Shown: piece by piece, positions 18,909-28,439 of the stretch
How the letters are laid out: the number at the start of each line of letters is the position of its first letter
Position numbering within the stretch: the first letter of the stretch is position 1
Source of the DNA: Bacteroides coprosuis DSM 18011
Lineage (GTDB): Bacteria > Bacteroidota > Bacteroidia > Bacteroidales > Bacteroidaceae
Direction: 5' to 3'
Assembly: GCA_000212915.1 (NCBI GenBank)
Contig: CM001167.1
Span: 421,780 to 485,779 of the forward strand
Length of the DNA stretch: 64,000 bases
Notes under the pieces: model-generated
The model's database searches: none
Seen by the model: only the letters and a program-made list of their open reading frames with translations
Told to the model about the DNA's origin: nothing
Program-made: the position numbers and the translations under genes

Positions 18909-21185
18909 ATGAGATTACGTAGTGTACTTTTTATGGTCTTTTGCGCTTTAGTGGGTGTACTCCAAGCAAAAAAATATACTCCTGTAGATTATGTCAGTAT
19001 ATTGGTAGGTACTCAATCTAAGCATTCTTTTTCAACAGGTAATACTTATCCTGCCATTGCTGTTCCTTGGGGAATGAACTTTTGGACTCCTCAAACTGGT
19101 AAAATGGGTGATGGGTGGACTTATAGTTATGATGCCGATAAAATAAGAGGTTTTAAACAAACACACCAGCCTAGTCCCTGGATTAATGATTATGGGCAGT
19201 TTTCAATAATGCCTCAGACAGGTGAATTAAATTTTGATGAAGAAGAGAGAGCTAGTTGGTTTTCGCATAAAGCAGAAACAGCTACTCCTTATTATTATAA
19301 AGTATATTTAGCCGATTATGATGTAGTTACGGAATTAGTTCCCACATCAAGAGCTGCTCTTTTTCGTTTTACGTTCCCTGAAAATGAAAAATCAAATGTA
19401 ATTATTGATGCTTTTGATAAGGGATCTTATGTTAAGATATTACCTAATGAAAATAAAATCATAGGTTATACTACTAAAAATAGTGGAGGTGTTCCCGAAA
19501 ATTTCAAAAACTATTTTGTTATTCAATTTGATACACCATTTAGTATTGCAAAAGGGGTGAATGATAAAAAAATTACCGATATATTAGATAATACCTCTGA
19601 CCACTCTGGAGCAATAGTAAGTTTTAATACAAAAAGAGGAGATCAAGTTCATGTTCGTATAGCTTCTTCTTTTATTAGCATTGAGCAAGCAGAGCTTAAT
19701 CTAGCAGAGCTAGGTGATTTTACATTGGAAGAATTGAAGGAGCAGTCTAGAGAACAGTGGAATGAAGTTTTGGGTAAATTGGAAGTTGAAGATAAAAACA
19801 TCGATAACTTGCGTACTTTTTATTCTTGCCTATATCGTTCAGTATTATTTCCAAGGAGCTTTTATGAATACAATAAAGACGGTGATGTAGTACATTATAG
19901 CCCATATAATGGTGAAGTATTATCAGGCTATATGTTTACAGATACTGGTTTTTGGGATACATTTAGGTCTTTGTTTCCATTACTAAACTTAGTATATCCA
20001 TCTCAAAATCTTAAAATTCAAGAAGGTTTAGCCAATACATTTAAAGAAAGTGGATTTTTACCAGAATGGGCAAGCCCAGGACATAGAGATTGTATGGTTG
20101 GAAATAATTCTGCTTCTGTTGTTGCTGATGCTTATTTAAAAGGTGTTCAATATGAAGATATTGAAACCTTATGGAATGCTGTAGTTCATGGTGCTAATGC
20201 GGTTCATCCAGAAATAAGTTCAACAGGTCGTTTAGGTTTTGAATATTATAATAAGTTAGGATATGTTCCCTACGATGTAGATATCAATGAAAATGCTGCT
20301 CGTACGTTGGAATATGCTTATAATGACTGGTGTATTTATGAGCTAGGTAAAAAGTTGGGAAAATCTAAAAAGGAATTGAAACCTTTTAAAGAAAGGGCAT
20401 TCAATTATCGTAATCTTTTTGATTCTGAACATAAATTGATGAGAGGTAAAAATGCCGATGGTGCGTTTCAATCTCCTTTTAATCCTTTGAAGTGGGGAGA
20501 TGCTTTTACTGAAGGTAATAGTTGGCACTATACATGGTCTGTATTTCATGATCCTCAAGGTTTAATTGATTTGATGGGAGGTAAAGATGACTTTAATCAA
20601 ATGTTGGATTCTGTTTTCAATGTTCCACCTTTATTTGATGATAGCTATTATGGGTTTGTAATCCATGAAATTCGTGAAATGCAAGTGATGAATATGGGTA
20701 ATTATGCTCATGGAAACCAACCTATTCAACATATGATTTATCTTTATAACTATGCTGGTCAACCTTGGAAAGCTCAATATTGGACGAGAGAAGTAATGAA
20801 TAAATTATATACACCAAATCCAGATGGATATTGTGGAGATGAAGACAATGGTCAAACTTCAGCTTGGTATGTTTTTTCTGCTTTAGGTTTTTATCCAGTT
20901 GCTCCTGGTACAGATCAATATGTAATAGGTTCTCCATTATTTGATAAAGCGACAATACATTTAGACAATGGTAAAGATGTAGTTCTTGAAGCTCAAAATA
21001 ATAATGAAGAGAATAGATATATTCATTCTATTTTATTGAATAATAAAAACTACACTAAAAACTATTTCCAACATGGTGATTTTGCTAATGGGGTAAATAT
21101 CATTTACTCAATGACTGATAAGCCTAATAAAGAAAGAGGTATTAATGATGTAGATGTACCTTATTCTTTCTCTAAGGAAAAATAA
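18909..21185 (+). CDS. Secreted GH92-family alpha-mannosidase
   Basis: A 758-residue exo-alpha-mannosidase of glycoside hydrolase family 92, which removes mannose from N-glycan or mannan chains with calcium help. An N-terminal signal peptide (about residues 1-20, ending LQA) sends it to the periplasm or surface. Family blocks are FKQTHQPSPWINDYGQFSIM near residue 80, the catalytic region FTEGNSWHYTWSVFHDPQG, GNYAHGNQPIQHMIYLYNYA, and GYCGDEDNGQTSAWYVFSAL. The full length and all motifs suggest an active enzyme. A near-match -7 box (TATATTTA, 18847-18854) lies upstream and a terminator follows. It is not inside a polysaccharide utilisation locus here. Confidence 0.95.
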   Translation: MRLRSVLFMVFCALVGVLQAKKYTPVDYVSILVGTQSKHSFSTGNTYPAIAVPWGMNFWTPQTGKMGDGWTYSYDADKIRGFKQTHQPSPWINDYGQFSIMPQTGELNFDEEERASWFSHKAETATPYYYKVYLADYDVVTELVPTSRAALFRFTFPENEKSNVIIDAFDKGSYVKILPNENKIIGYTTKNSGGVPENFKNYFVIQFDTPFSIAKGVNDKKITDILDNTSDHSGAIVSFNTKRGDQVHVRIASSFISIEQAELNLAELGDFTLEELKEQSREQWNEVLGKLEVEDKNIDNLRTFYSCLYRSVLFPRSFYEYNKDGDVVHYSPYNGEVLSGYMFTDTGFWDTFRSLFPLLNLVYPSQNLKIQEGLANTFKESGFLPEWASPGHRDCMVGNNSASVVADAYLKGVQYEDIETLWNAVVHGANAVHPEISSTGRLGFEYYNKLGYVPYDVDINENAARTLEYAYNDWCIYELGKKLGKSKKELKPFKERAFNYRNLFDSEHKLMRGKNADGAFQSPFNPLKWGDAFTEGNSWHYTWSVFHDPQGLIDLMGGKDDFNQMLDSVFNVPPLFDDSYYGFVIHEIREMQVMNMGNYAHGNQPIQHMIYLYNYAGQPWKAQYWTREVMNKLYTPNPDGYCGDEDNGQTSAWYVFSALGFYPVAPGTDQYVIGSPLFDKATIHLDNGKDVVLEAQNNNEENRYIHSILLNNKNYTKNYFQHGDFANGVNIIYSMTDKPNKERGINDVDVPYSFSKEK

Positions 21186-21205
21186 AAAACAATCAAAATA
21201 ATAGA

Positions 21206-21243
21206 AATAAGCAGTGAGTTAATTAACTTGCTGCTTATTTTAT
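21206..21243 (+). terminator. Terminator of the GH92 gene
   Basis: Inverted repeat AATAAGCAG...GAGTTAA with TTAACTTGCTGCTTATT (two mismatches), running into TTTTAT. A TTG codon at 21228 inside it is therefore an unlikely start for the next gene. Confidence 0.7.
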
Positions 21244-21251
21244 ATAGGGGC

Positions 21252-21833
21252 ATGTTTATATTAGAAAAAGTAAAAAGAATATTCATTTGGTTCAAGAGGT
21301 TTAGGAAACGTAAAGGATATGGTGTTCATTCACCCTTTGCCTTTAATTTTATCACTCAAGTCATTTATGAAAAAGGAGTTTACTATAATTATTCTCTTCT
21401 TAATCAATTACCACATTCAAAAGTTGAGTCTGATAAAGTAATTAAATTATTATTTAGATTAGTAAACTTTATAAGTCCTCATACCATTCTATATAAACAT
21501 AGAGGTGACGACATATCAGATATATTTAGATGGGCTAAATCTGATGTGCATATTTTTGGTAATGTAAAAAATTCTTGTAAACTTGATTTTGTTTATTTAG
21601 AAATGTCTTATGATAATAAAGAATTAGAAAATATTCTCACTGAAATAATTCCTATAATGCATAAGGACTCTATACTTATTATATATGGAATAGGGTTCAA
21701 TAAGGAAAGAATGGAGTTTTGGTCAAAAGTGATAAGTCATCCTAACTCTGGGATTTCTTTTGATTTATATGATCTAGGCATATTGTTTTTTGATCATTCA
21801 AAGAATAAGCAAGACTATATAGTCAACTTCTAG
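21252..21833 (+). CDS. Conserved Bacteroidales protein related to SAM methyltransferases, apparently degenerate
   Basis: 193 residues from the ATG at 21252 (MFILEKVKRIFIWFKR). The segment KGYGVHSPFAFNFITQVIYE is characteristic of a Bacteroidales family annotated as methyltransferases, and the C-terminal FDLYDLGILFFD also fits. The glycine-rich SAM-binding motif expected after the N-terminal block is not visible: the corresponding region reads PHTILYKHRGDDISDI. The strand DFVYLEMSYD may represent the Asp-containing fourth motif. It may have lost methyltransferase activity. No signal peptide is evident. It sits between GH92 and the cobalamin adenosyltransferase gene. Confidence 0.65.
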   Translation: MFILEKVKRIFIWFKRFRKRKGYGVHSPFAFNFITQVIYEKGVYYNYSLLNQLPHSKVESDKVIKLLFRLVNFISPHTILYKHRGDDISDIFRWAKSDVHIFGNVKNSCKLDFVYLEMSYDNKELENILTEIIPIMHKDSILIIYGIGFNKERMEFWSKVISHPNSGISFDLYDLGILFFDHSKNKQDYIVNF

Positions 21834-21876
21834 TTCTCTTATTATGTTATAAGGATATAACATTAAACTATTAATT

Positions 21877-22440
21877 ATGAAAAAGAGTTTTGTTTATACA
21901 CGTACTGGAGATAAAGGTACTACTAGTTTGATTGGTGGTACACGAGTTCCTAAATATGATATTCGTTTAGAAGCGTATGGAACCATTGATGAGTTAAATG
22001 CTCATATCGGCTTATTAATTTCTGCTATGGAGAATAGTAGTGATATTAAATTCTTGAGAGGAATTCAAAATAAACTTTTTGATGTGGGTTCTCACTTAGC
22101 AACCGATCAATCTAAAACAACTTTGCACAGAACATCTGTGATGAGCGAAGACGAAGTTGAAGAGCTAGAACAGCGCATTGATGAGATGGATGAAAATCTG
22201 CCTGGCTTGAAATCTTTTATTCTCCCAGGGGGTACTTCTGCATCTTCTGTAGCACATATATGTAGAACAATTTGCAGAAGAGGTGAAAGAAGAATTCTTG
22301 AATTATCTGAAAAAACAGAAATTTCGAGTGAATTAATCGCTTATGTGAATAGATTATCTGATTTTTTCTTTGTTTTATCTAGAAAGTTAAATTTAGAGAC
22401 TGGGCAGGCAGAAATTTATTGGAATACTAATTGTAAATGA
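21877..22440 (+). CDS. PduO-type cob(I)alamin adenosyltransferase
   Basis: A 187-residue trimeric ATP:corrinoid adenosyltransferase that makes adenosylcobalamin, for example for methylmalonyl-CoA mutase. The N-terminal ATP loop TRTGDKGTTSLIGG, RLEAYGTIDELNAHIG, and the C-terminal TICRRGERRIL with conserved arginines match the family closely. It is cytoplasmic. No cobalamin riboswitch is apparent in the short upstream gap. Confidence 0.95.
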   Translation: MKKSFVYTRTGDKGTTSLIGGTRVPKYDIRLEAYGTIDELNAHIGLLISAMENSSDIKFLRGIQNKLFDVGSHLATDQSKTTLHRTSVMSEDEVEELEQRIDEMDENLPGLKSFILPGGTSASSVAHICRTICRRGERRILELSEKTEISSELIAYVNRLSDFFFVLSRKLNLETGQAEIYWNTNCK

Positions 22441-22452
22441 TAGATATTATTC

Positions 22453-22460
22453 TATATTTG
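22453..22460 (+). promoter_or_regulatory. -7 box for the DUF2795 gene
   Basis: TATATTTG matches TAnnTTTG, about 57 bases before the start codon at 22517. Confidence 0.5.
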
Positions 22461-22516
22461 TGCGCTAAAGTATAAAATTCAATTATCATTAATATAAATA
22501 AAATACTATTAACACT

Positions 22517-22738
22517 ATGTATTGGACATTAGAACTTGCATCAAAGTTAGAAGATGCTCCATGGCCAGCTACGAAAGATGAACTAATTGATTATGCTACG
22601 CGTTCTGGAGCACCATTAGAAGTAATAGAAAACCTTCAAGAAATGGAAGATGAGGGCGAAGTCTACGAAAGCATCGAAGATATTTGGCCAGATTATCCAA
22701 GTAAAGAAGATTTCTTTTTTAACGAAGATGAATATTAA
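22517..22738 (+). CDS. DUF2795 small acidic protein
   Basis: A 73-residue, strongly acidic protein. WPATKDELIDYATRSGAP and VIENLQEMEDEGEVYESIED match the DUF2795 pattern, a short helical domain found widely in Bacteroidetes and other bacteria without a known function. It has its own promoter box upstream and a terminator downstream, so it is probably expressed alone. The tail EDFFFNEDEY is acidic and aromatic. Confidence 0.85.
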   Translation: MYWTLELASKLEDAPWPATKDELIDYATRSGAPLEVIENLQEMEDEGEVYESIEDIWPDYPSKEDFFFNEDEY

Positions 22739-22746
22739 ATTACTCT

Positions 22747-22800
22747 AAAGTAGGAAAGATAAGTATGAAATTAAGTAGTATTTATCTTTCCTACTTTTTT
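22747..22800 (+). terminator. Terminator after the DUF2795 gene
   Basis: A perfect 16-bp stem AAAGTAGGAAAGATAA / TTATCTTTCCTACTTT followed by T residues. Confidence 0.88.
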
Positions 22801-22813
22801 ATTTATTTGCATT

Positions 22814-23437
22814 ATGAAAAAAAGTTTTTATTTGGTTTTAGTAATGCTTTTGGGCTTTTCTTTTACAGCTCATTCGCAGATTAAGTTTGGTATTAAAGGT
22901 GGTTTGAATGTTACTAAAGTTTCTTTTAGTAATCTTCCTAGTAATTTCGACTCCAATAACCGTGTAGGGTTCTTTGCTGGACCTACATTGGATGTTAAGC
23001 TTCCGCTGGTAGGTTTAGGTGTCGATGGTGCATTTTTGTTTTCGAAAAGAGATGCCAAGGTAGAATATAATGGAAAAAATGAAACTTTTTCTGAAACAGG
23101 ATTTGATATTCCTATTAATTTGAAATACACTTTTGGCTTATCAAGTCTAGCTTCTTTTTACCTAGCAGCAGGTCCAAACTTCTTTTTCAATATTGATAAA
23201 AGTCAAAAAGTGGATGATGTGAAGTTTAATAAGAAGAGCGCACAAGTTGGTATTAATATGGGTGGTGGTGTTACTTTCCTTACTCACTATAGATTAGGGA
23301 TTAATTATAATATACCCTTGAATAAATCGGCAGATGGCGTAACTATTTCTGATGCTAAAGAAACTTTAGAAGAAAATTTTAAAGATGCTTCTTACAAATC
23401 TAAAAACTGGCAAATATCATTTACTTATTTATTCTAA
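22814..23437 (+). CDS. Outer-membrane beta-barrel protein (PorT/OmpW-like size)
   Basis: A 207-residue small barrel protein. The signal peptide is residues 1-21 (ending AHSQ). The mature protein begins IKFGIKGGLNVTKVSF, typical of the outer-membrane beta-barrel domain family in Bacteroidetes. Alternating strands follow (GVDGAFLFSKRD, YRLGINYNIPLNKS), ending in the outer-membrane-type strand NWQISFTYLF with a terminal phenylalanine. Its function is unknown. It converges on the PBP4 gene with a 13-base gap. Confidence 0.85.
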   Translation: MKKSFYLVLVMLLGFSFTAHSQIKFGIKGGLNVTKVSFSNLPSNFDSNNRVGFFAGPTLDVKLPLVGLGVDGAFLFSKRDAKVEYNGKNETFSETGFDIPINLKYTFGLSSLASFYLAAGPNFFFNIDKSQKVDDVKFNKKSAQVGINMGGGVTFLTHYRLGINYNIPLNKSADGVTISDAKETLEENFKDASYKSKNWQISFTYLF

Positions 23438-23450
23438 ATTGAATTAGAGT

Positions 23451-24848
23451 TTATTTACTTAGTAGACTGCAAACAACGTCTTGAAAACGTCTTGCTTGGC
23501 TACTTTTCAGTATATTTTGATTCAGAATTGCGAAGGCTATAATCTCACCTTTGCTGTTTTCAGTAAAGCCTGCAAGGCTACTGGCAGCAGTAATGGTGCC
23601 GGTTTTAGCCTTTACTTTTTTGTAGGCACTTGTATTCTTCATACGATAAGCTAATGTTCCATCAATACCAGCTACAGGCATAGAGGGATATATTACATTG
23701 AAAATAGACTTCTTTTGGTAAGTGTATTTTAAGAGATTGAGAAGAAGATTTGCACTAATTAAATTATAGGGTGACAACCCACTTCCATCAGCAATTTGAT
23801 AATTACAAGGGTTATCTCCTAGTTTTAAAACTAATGAATCAACATAGGTTAGCCCATCTTTTGCTGAGATATGCTTACCTTTATTCAACTTTCCTATATT
23901 AATAAGTAATGATTCTGCATTTAGATTATCACTTTCTTTGAGCATAGGTTTTATAATTTCAGGAATAGTGATGATATTTTTATAGATTAACTGTGTCTCT
24001 TTGCCTTCTTCAAATTCTAAAACATCATAATATCCATCAATAATAATTCCATTTTGCATCATTTTCTCATAAAAGGTATGTAGGAAAAAATTTGTAGAAT
24101 TATAAACATTTACTTCTTTCACCCTAAATCGATCCACATTTCCAGAAATCATAATATTATTTTGGTTTTCCAACCAATTACGGGTTACTTCTAGTTTTCC
24201 TGCTTTAGGATCTTTACTTACTGTTTTGTTTTCAATAGAATAATAAGATGATTTTGGTTTGGCTATCACTTGTGCTTTCTGACCAGGATTATAAGGTCTT
24301 GACTCTATAGTTACTTTACCTTTATTGTATGTAAGAGGAGAGATATAGGGTTGATAGGAACTAGGATTATCATCCCATGCCCATCCTTCACCCCAATAGA
24401 GTGAATCTTTTAATGAGATATCTCCATAAATATTTCCTTTAATGTGAGAAACTGATAGTTTCTTAATTTGACTTATAAATTCATCTAATTCTACTTCTCC
24501 AAATTCAGGATTTAATCCACCTACAACATATAAATCTCCATATAAAACATTCTCCTTAATGACACCATTATACCACAACGAGGTTTCAATAGGTTGTACA
24601 TGATACTCCAGAGCTGTTATTGCAGTTAGGAGTTTTAATGTTGAGGCTGGTCGAGCTAATTTATTGGCATTATGCTCATATATTAACTGGTCTTTGCTGA
24701 GGTTATAAACAGCAATACCTACCTCCGAACTCGAAGGTAGGTATTGTTTAATATACTTATCAATTTCTGTAGAGATATTATTTTGACAGATAGAGTTTAT
24801 TTCAAAGGTAAATGCCAAAATAACGGCCAATACGATTCTGATTATCAT
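23451..24848 (-). CDS. dacB: D-alanyl-D-alanine carboxypeptidase/endopeptidase, PBP4 (class C)
   Basis: A 465-residue periplasmic peptidoglycan hydrolase of the S13/PBP4 family, trimming or cutting D-Ala cross-links. The N-terminal segment (about 1-22) is a signal peptide. The three active-site motifs are SxxK in ARPASTLKLLTA, SxN in ESDNLNAESLL, and KTG in VKAKTGTITAASSLAG. A long insertion domain lies between the first two, as in PBP4. It overlaps the upstream lpdA stop by ATGA, so the pair is translationally coupled although functionally unrelated. Confidence 0.95.
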   Translation of the reverse strand: MIIRIVLAVILAFTFEINSICQNNISTEIDKYIKQYLPSSSEVGIAVYNLSKDQLIYEHNANKLARPASTLKLLTAITALEYHVQPIETSLWYNGVIKENVLYGDLYVVGGLNPEFGEVELDEFISQIKKLSVSHIKGNIYGDISLKDSLYWGEGWAWDDNPSSYQPYISPLTYNKGKVTIESRPYNPGQKAQVIAKPKSSYYSIENKTVSKDPKAGKLEVTRNWLENQNNIMISGNVDRFRVKEVNVYNSTNFFLHTFYEKMMQNGIIIDGYYDVLEFEEGKETQLIYKNIITIPEIIKPMLKESDNLNAESLLINIGKLNKGKHISAKDGLTYVDSLVLKLGDNPCNYQIADGSGLSPYNLISANLLLNLLKYTYQKKSIFNVIYPSMPVAGIDGTLAYRMKNTSAYKKVKAKTGTITAASSLAGFTENSKGEIIAFAILNQNILKSSQARRFQDVVCSLLSK

Positions 24849-26194
24849 AGGAATTCTTTAAATATTTCGGTTACTGTGGGGTGAGGGAATACTATTTTGT
24901 TCCACTCTTTAGTTGTCAATTTTAAATCAATAGCCATTGCAGCTAATGTTATTATTTCTGATGCTGGATTACCTAATAAATGCGCTCCTAATACATGGTC
25001 TTTTTCTTCATCAATAAGAAGTTTGCATAATCCATTAAACCCTTCATTTTCGGCTACAAATCTACCAGAGAAAGTCATTGGAATGACCTTTTTAGTATAT
25101 GTTATTCCTTCTCTTTGGAGTTGTTCTTCTGTTTTTCCTACACCCGCTATTTCTGGATTTGTATAAACAATACCTGGTATAGCTGAATAACTCATAGAAT
25201 CATCTTTTCCGAGAATCGTATTTATTGCTACTTCTGCTTCTCTGATAGCCGTATGAGCTAAAAGCGATTTTCCATTGGCATCACCACATACAAAAATAGT
25301 AGGGATAGATGATTGTAGCTGAGCATTGACAACAACTTGCTTTTTTTCATTGCGTTCAATACCCAAATTTTCTAATCCAAAGTTTTCTATAGAAGCTCTT
25401 CTACCCACACTCAATAACACTTTTTCTGCTTCTAGGCTTTGTTCTTCATTGTCTTTTGATACAGTTACAGTAGCTAAGTCGTCTTTCTTACTTAAAGATT
25501 CAACCTTTGTTTGAAGCATAAACTCAATGCCTTTCTTTGTATATTCTTTTCGTAACTCTTCTACTACTTCTCTATCCATACCCGGAAGAATTTCGTCCAT
25601 CATTTCAATAATGGTTACTTTAGTTCCTAAACTGTTATAGAAAGAAGCGAACTCAAGTCCTATTACTCCACCACCTACTACAATTAGAGATTTAGGTTGT
25701 TCCTTAGTTGATAAAGCATCTTCATGTGTCCAATAGTCTACTTGATCGACTCCAGGAATTGGAGGGACAAAAGTATGCGAACCTGTGCAGATAAGAAGAT
25801 TATCAAATGTATATTCTTCATCTTGGCAGCGAATTGTATTTTTATTAATAAGGAATGCTTCTCCTTCAACGACTTCTACTTTGGCTTCTTCCATTTTTGC
25901 TTTAACTCCCAAAACTAGTTTACGAACAACTTTATTTTTGCGAGAAATAATACGCTTAAAATCAAATGAAGCATTTTCTATATTTACAGCGAAACGTTTC
26001 GCATCTTTCGTTTTATCATAAATTTTGGCCGAGTATAAAAGTGTCTTTGTTGGAATACATCCTTCGTTTAGACAAACACCCCCTAGGTTTTTCTTTTCAA
26101 ATAAGATTACATTTAAACCAGCTTTACCTGCTTTTTCAGCCGCACTGTACCCAGCAGGGCCTCCTCCAATAATAGCTACTTGATAATTTTTCAT
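24845..26194 (-). CDS. lpdA: Dihydrolipoyl dehydrogenase
   Basis: FAD-dependent pyridine nucleotide disulfide oxidoreductase, 449 residues; the E3 subunit of 2-oxoacid dehydrogenase or glycine cleavage complexes. It shows the N-terminal FAD motif AIIGGGPAGYSAAEKAGKAG, the redox-active disulfide GGVCLNEGCIPTK, the NAD-binding IVVGGGVIGLEFASFY, the second FAD motif FVCGDANG, and the C-terminal His-Glu pair in FPHPTVTEIFKEF. All catalytic residues are present. It is followed in an overlapping operon by PBP4 and preceded by a PH-domain membrane protein. Confidence 0.95.
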   Translation of the reverse strand: MKNYQVAIIGGGPAGYSAAEKAGKAGLNVILFEKKNLGGVCLNEGCIPTKTLLYSAKIYDKTKDAKRFAVNIENASFDFKRIISRKNKVVRKLVLGVKAKMEEAKVEVVEGEAFLINKNTIRCQDEEYTFDNLLICTGSHTFVPPIPGVDQVDYWTHEDALSTKEQPKSLIVVGGGVIGLEFASFYNSLGTKVTIIEMMDEILPGMDREVVEELRKEYTKKGIEFMLQTKVESLSKKDDLATVTVSKDNEEQSLEAEKVLLSVGRRASIENFGLENLGIERNEKKQVVVNAQLQSSIPTIFVCGDANGKSLLAHTAIREAEVAINTILGKDDSMSYSAIPGIVYTNPEIAGVGKTEEQLQREGITYTKKVIPMTFSGRFVAENEGFNGLCKLLIDEEKDHVLGAHLLGNPASEIITLAAMAIDLKLTTKEWNKIVFPHPTVTEIFKEFL

Positions 26195-26216
26195 TGTATT
26201 TGATTTTGTTGGTTAA

Positions 26217-26630
26217 TTAGGATTCGTTATCTATATAGTGTTCTTTTATTTTAATAACTGCATTAATAAATCGACTCGGACTAGCTGGAGTGATTGCTAT
26301 ATATTTATTCTTATTGTAAGTGATCAATACATATTTAGCAACGTAGAATGCTCCAAATTTAGTAGTTGTTTTTTCTTCAATATCAGTAATGTTATCAAAA
26401 TCCAGTTCTTGTGTTTTACTAAATCTTCCTCTTTTGATAATCAATTTATTATTACTTGTAATGATATATTGGGTATGAATTATTTTTTCGATAAGAACAA
26501 TTAATAATACAGCAAGAATTGCGGCTAATATAGCCTGCTTTATCCAAATCATATACAAGCATACTGAAGCTATGACAAAAACGTAGATGATTTGGTCCCA
26601 TCGTGTACGAGAATGGAATGTTCTATTCAT
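26217..26630 (-). CDS. Small membrane protein with a bacterial PH-like domain
   Basis: 137 residues from the ATG at 26630 (MNRTFHSRTRWDQIIY); a further upstream TTG is less likely. Two adjacent hydrophobic segments (about residues 11-45) form a membrane hairpin. They are followed by a soluble domain with TQYIITSNNKLIIKRGRFSK and ITDIEEKTT, the pattern of bacterial PH (DUF304-type) domains. The function is unknown. It is probably the first gene of the PH-lpdA-PBP4 unit, 22 bases before lpdA. Confidence 0.75.
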   Translation of the reverse strand: MNRTFHSRTRWDQIIYVFVIASVCLYMIWIKQAILAAILAVLLIVLIEKIIHTQYIITSNNKLIIKRGRFSKTQELDFDNITDIEEKTTTKFGAFYVAKYVLITYNKNKYIAITPASPSRFINAVIKIKEHYIDNES

Positions 26631-26706
26631 TATTGAAATTTTATAGCAAGGTAGCAATTTTAGCAATTATTCCCAACTTGACTCGCCTTAGAAGCAACAA
26701 ATTTTA

Positions 26707-26714
26707 TATGTTTG
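26707..26714 (+). promoter_or_regulatory. -7 box for nadB
   Basis: TATGTTTG is an exact TAnnTTTG match 56 bases before the nadB start. Confidence 0.55.
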
Positions 26715-26770
26715 TACTAACAGTGAGTAAGGTACTTATAAGAGATTTCTTACTCTAATATTATAGATAC

Positions 26771-28345
26771 ATGGTAAAGAAATATGATTTTCTTGTTATA
26801 GGTTCAGGCATAGCAGGTATGAGCTATGCTCTTAAGGTGGCAGATAAAGGATCTGTTGCTTTAATATGCAAAACGAAACTAGAAGAGGCAAACACTTATT
26901 ATGCTCAAGGTGGTATAGCTTCGGTTACCAATAAATTAGTAGATAATTTTGAGAAGCACATTGAGGATACAATGATTGCTGGTGACTGGTTGAGTGATCC
27001 ACAAGCTGTAACCAAGGTAGTCAAAGAAGCTCCTAGTCAGATACGAGAATTAATCAGTTGGGGAGTAAAATTTGATAAAAATGAAAAAGGAGAATTCGAT
27101 CTTCATCGGGAAGGTGGACATTCAGAGTTTCGTATTCTTCATCATAAAGATAATACCGGAGCAGAAATACAAGAAAGCTTGATTCGTGCTGTTCACGAAC
27201 ATCCTAGTATTGATATTTATGATCAGCATTTTGCTATAGAAATATTAACACAGCATCATTTGGGAATACATGTTACACGTCAAACACCAAATATAGAGTG
27301 TTATGGTGCTTATATTTTAAATCCTGAAACCAATAAAGTAGATACGTTTCTAGCGAAAGTAACCTTAATTGCTACTGGTGGGGTAGGTGCCGTGTATCAA
27401 ACTACAACAAATCCTTTAGTTGCTACAGGTGATGGTATAGCTATGGTTTATCGTGCAAAGGGTACCGTAAAAGATATGGAGTTTGTACAGTTTCATCCTA
27501 CTGCTTTATATCACCCAGGTGATAGACCTTCTTTTCTTATAACCGAAGCTATGCGTGGTTATGGAGCTGTACTAAAAACAAAGGATGGAGAAGAGTTTAT
27601 GCAGAAGTATGATAAACGCCTATCCTTAGCTCCACGTGACATAGTTGCACGTGCCATAGATACAGAGATGAAGAGTAGAGGAGAGGACCATGTCTTTCTA
27701 GATGTTACTCATAAAAACTCCGAAGAAACTAAAAAACATTTTCCCAATATTTATAAAAAGTGTTTGAGCTTGGGTATTGACATAACAAAAGATTATATAC
27801 CTGTAGCTCCAGCAGCTCATTACTTATGTGGAGGTATAAAGGTGGATTTTGATGCTCAATCTTCTATTAATCGACTTTATGCAGTAGGAGAATGTTCCTG
27901 TACAGGTTTGCATGGTGGTAATCGCTTAGCTTCCAATTCTTTAATTGAAGCTGTAGTTTATGCTGATGCAGCGGCAAAACATAGTTTGAAAGCTATTGAC
28001 AATTATTCTTTTAATGAACATATCCCCGAGTGGAATGATGCCGGAACTCGTTCTCCAGAAGAGATGGTATTAATAACTCAAAGTCTTAAGGAAGTAAATC
28101 AGATTATGAGTACTTATGTGGGTATTGTGCGAAGCAATCTTCGTTTAAAAAGAGCTTGGGATCGTTTGGATATCTTGTATGAAGAAACAGAAAGCTTGTT
28201 TAAGAGAAGCTATGCCTCTAAAGAAATTTGTGAATTACGTAATGTGATTAATACAGGATATCTAATTATGAGACAAGGTATTGATCGTAAAGAAAGTCGA
28301 GGTTTGCATTATAATATTGATTATCCACCTCAGAAAAGAGAGTAA
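26771..28345 (+). CDS. nadB: L-aspartate oxidase
   Basis: FAD enzyme that oxidises L-aspartate to iminoaspartate, the substrate of NadA; 524 residues, cytoplasmic. It has the FAD motif FLVIGSGIAGMSYALKVA, the block YYAQGGIASV, HREGGHSEFRILH, the catalytic region VQFHPTALYHPGDRPSFLI with ITEAMRGYGAVL, and GLHGGNRLASNSLIEAVVYA near the C-terminal FAD contact. It is full length and has its own promoter and terminator. Confidence 0.96.
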   Translation: MVKKYDFLVIGSGIAGMSYALKVADKGSVALICKTKLEEANTYYAQGGIASVTNKLVDNFEKHIEDTMIAGDWLSDPQAVTKVVKEAPSQIRELISWGVKFDKNEKGEFDLHREGGHSEFRILHHKDNTGAEIQESLIRAVHEHPSIDIYDQHFAIEILTQHHLGIHVTRQTPNIECYGAYILNPETNKVDTFLAKVTLIATGGVGAVYQTTTNPLVATGDGIAMVYRAKGTVKDMEFVQFHPTALYHPGDRPSFLITEAMRGYGAVLKTKDGEEFMQKYDKRLSLAPRDIVARAIDTEMKSRGEDHVFLDVTHKNSEETKKHFPNIYKKCLSLGIDITKDYIPVAPAAHYLCGGIKVDFDAQSSINRLYAVGECSCTGLHGGNRLASNSLIEAVVYADAAAKHSLKAIDNYSFNEHIPEWNDAGTRSPEEMVLITQSLKEVNQIMSTYVGIVRSNLRLKRAWDRLDILYEETESLFKRSYASKEICELRNVINTGYLIMRQGIDRKESRGLHYNIDYPPQKRE

Positions 28346-28383
28346 TACTAATTAGAACAACATACCCTAATTTTATAAGATTT

Positions 28384-28424
28384 ATAGAGTGCATTTTTCT
28401 TTTAAAGATGCGCTCTATTTTTTT
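28384..28424 (+). terminator. Terminator of nadB
   Basis: Stem TAGAGTGCAT / ATGCGCTCTA (one G-T pair) followed by a run of eight T. Confidence 0.75.
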
Positions 28425-28439
28425 AGTAAGCATATTTTT

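Noticed and set aside
21841-21876. Cobalamin riboswitch before the adenosyltransferase gene.
   Set aside because: The gap is far too short and lacks the B12-box; no riboswitch was recognised elsewhere either.
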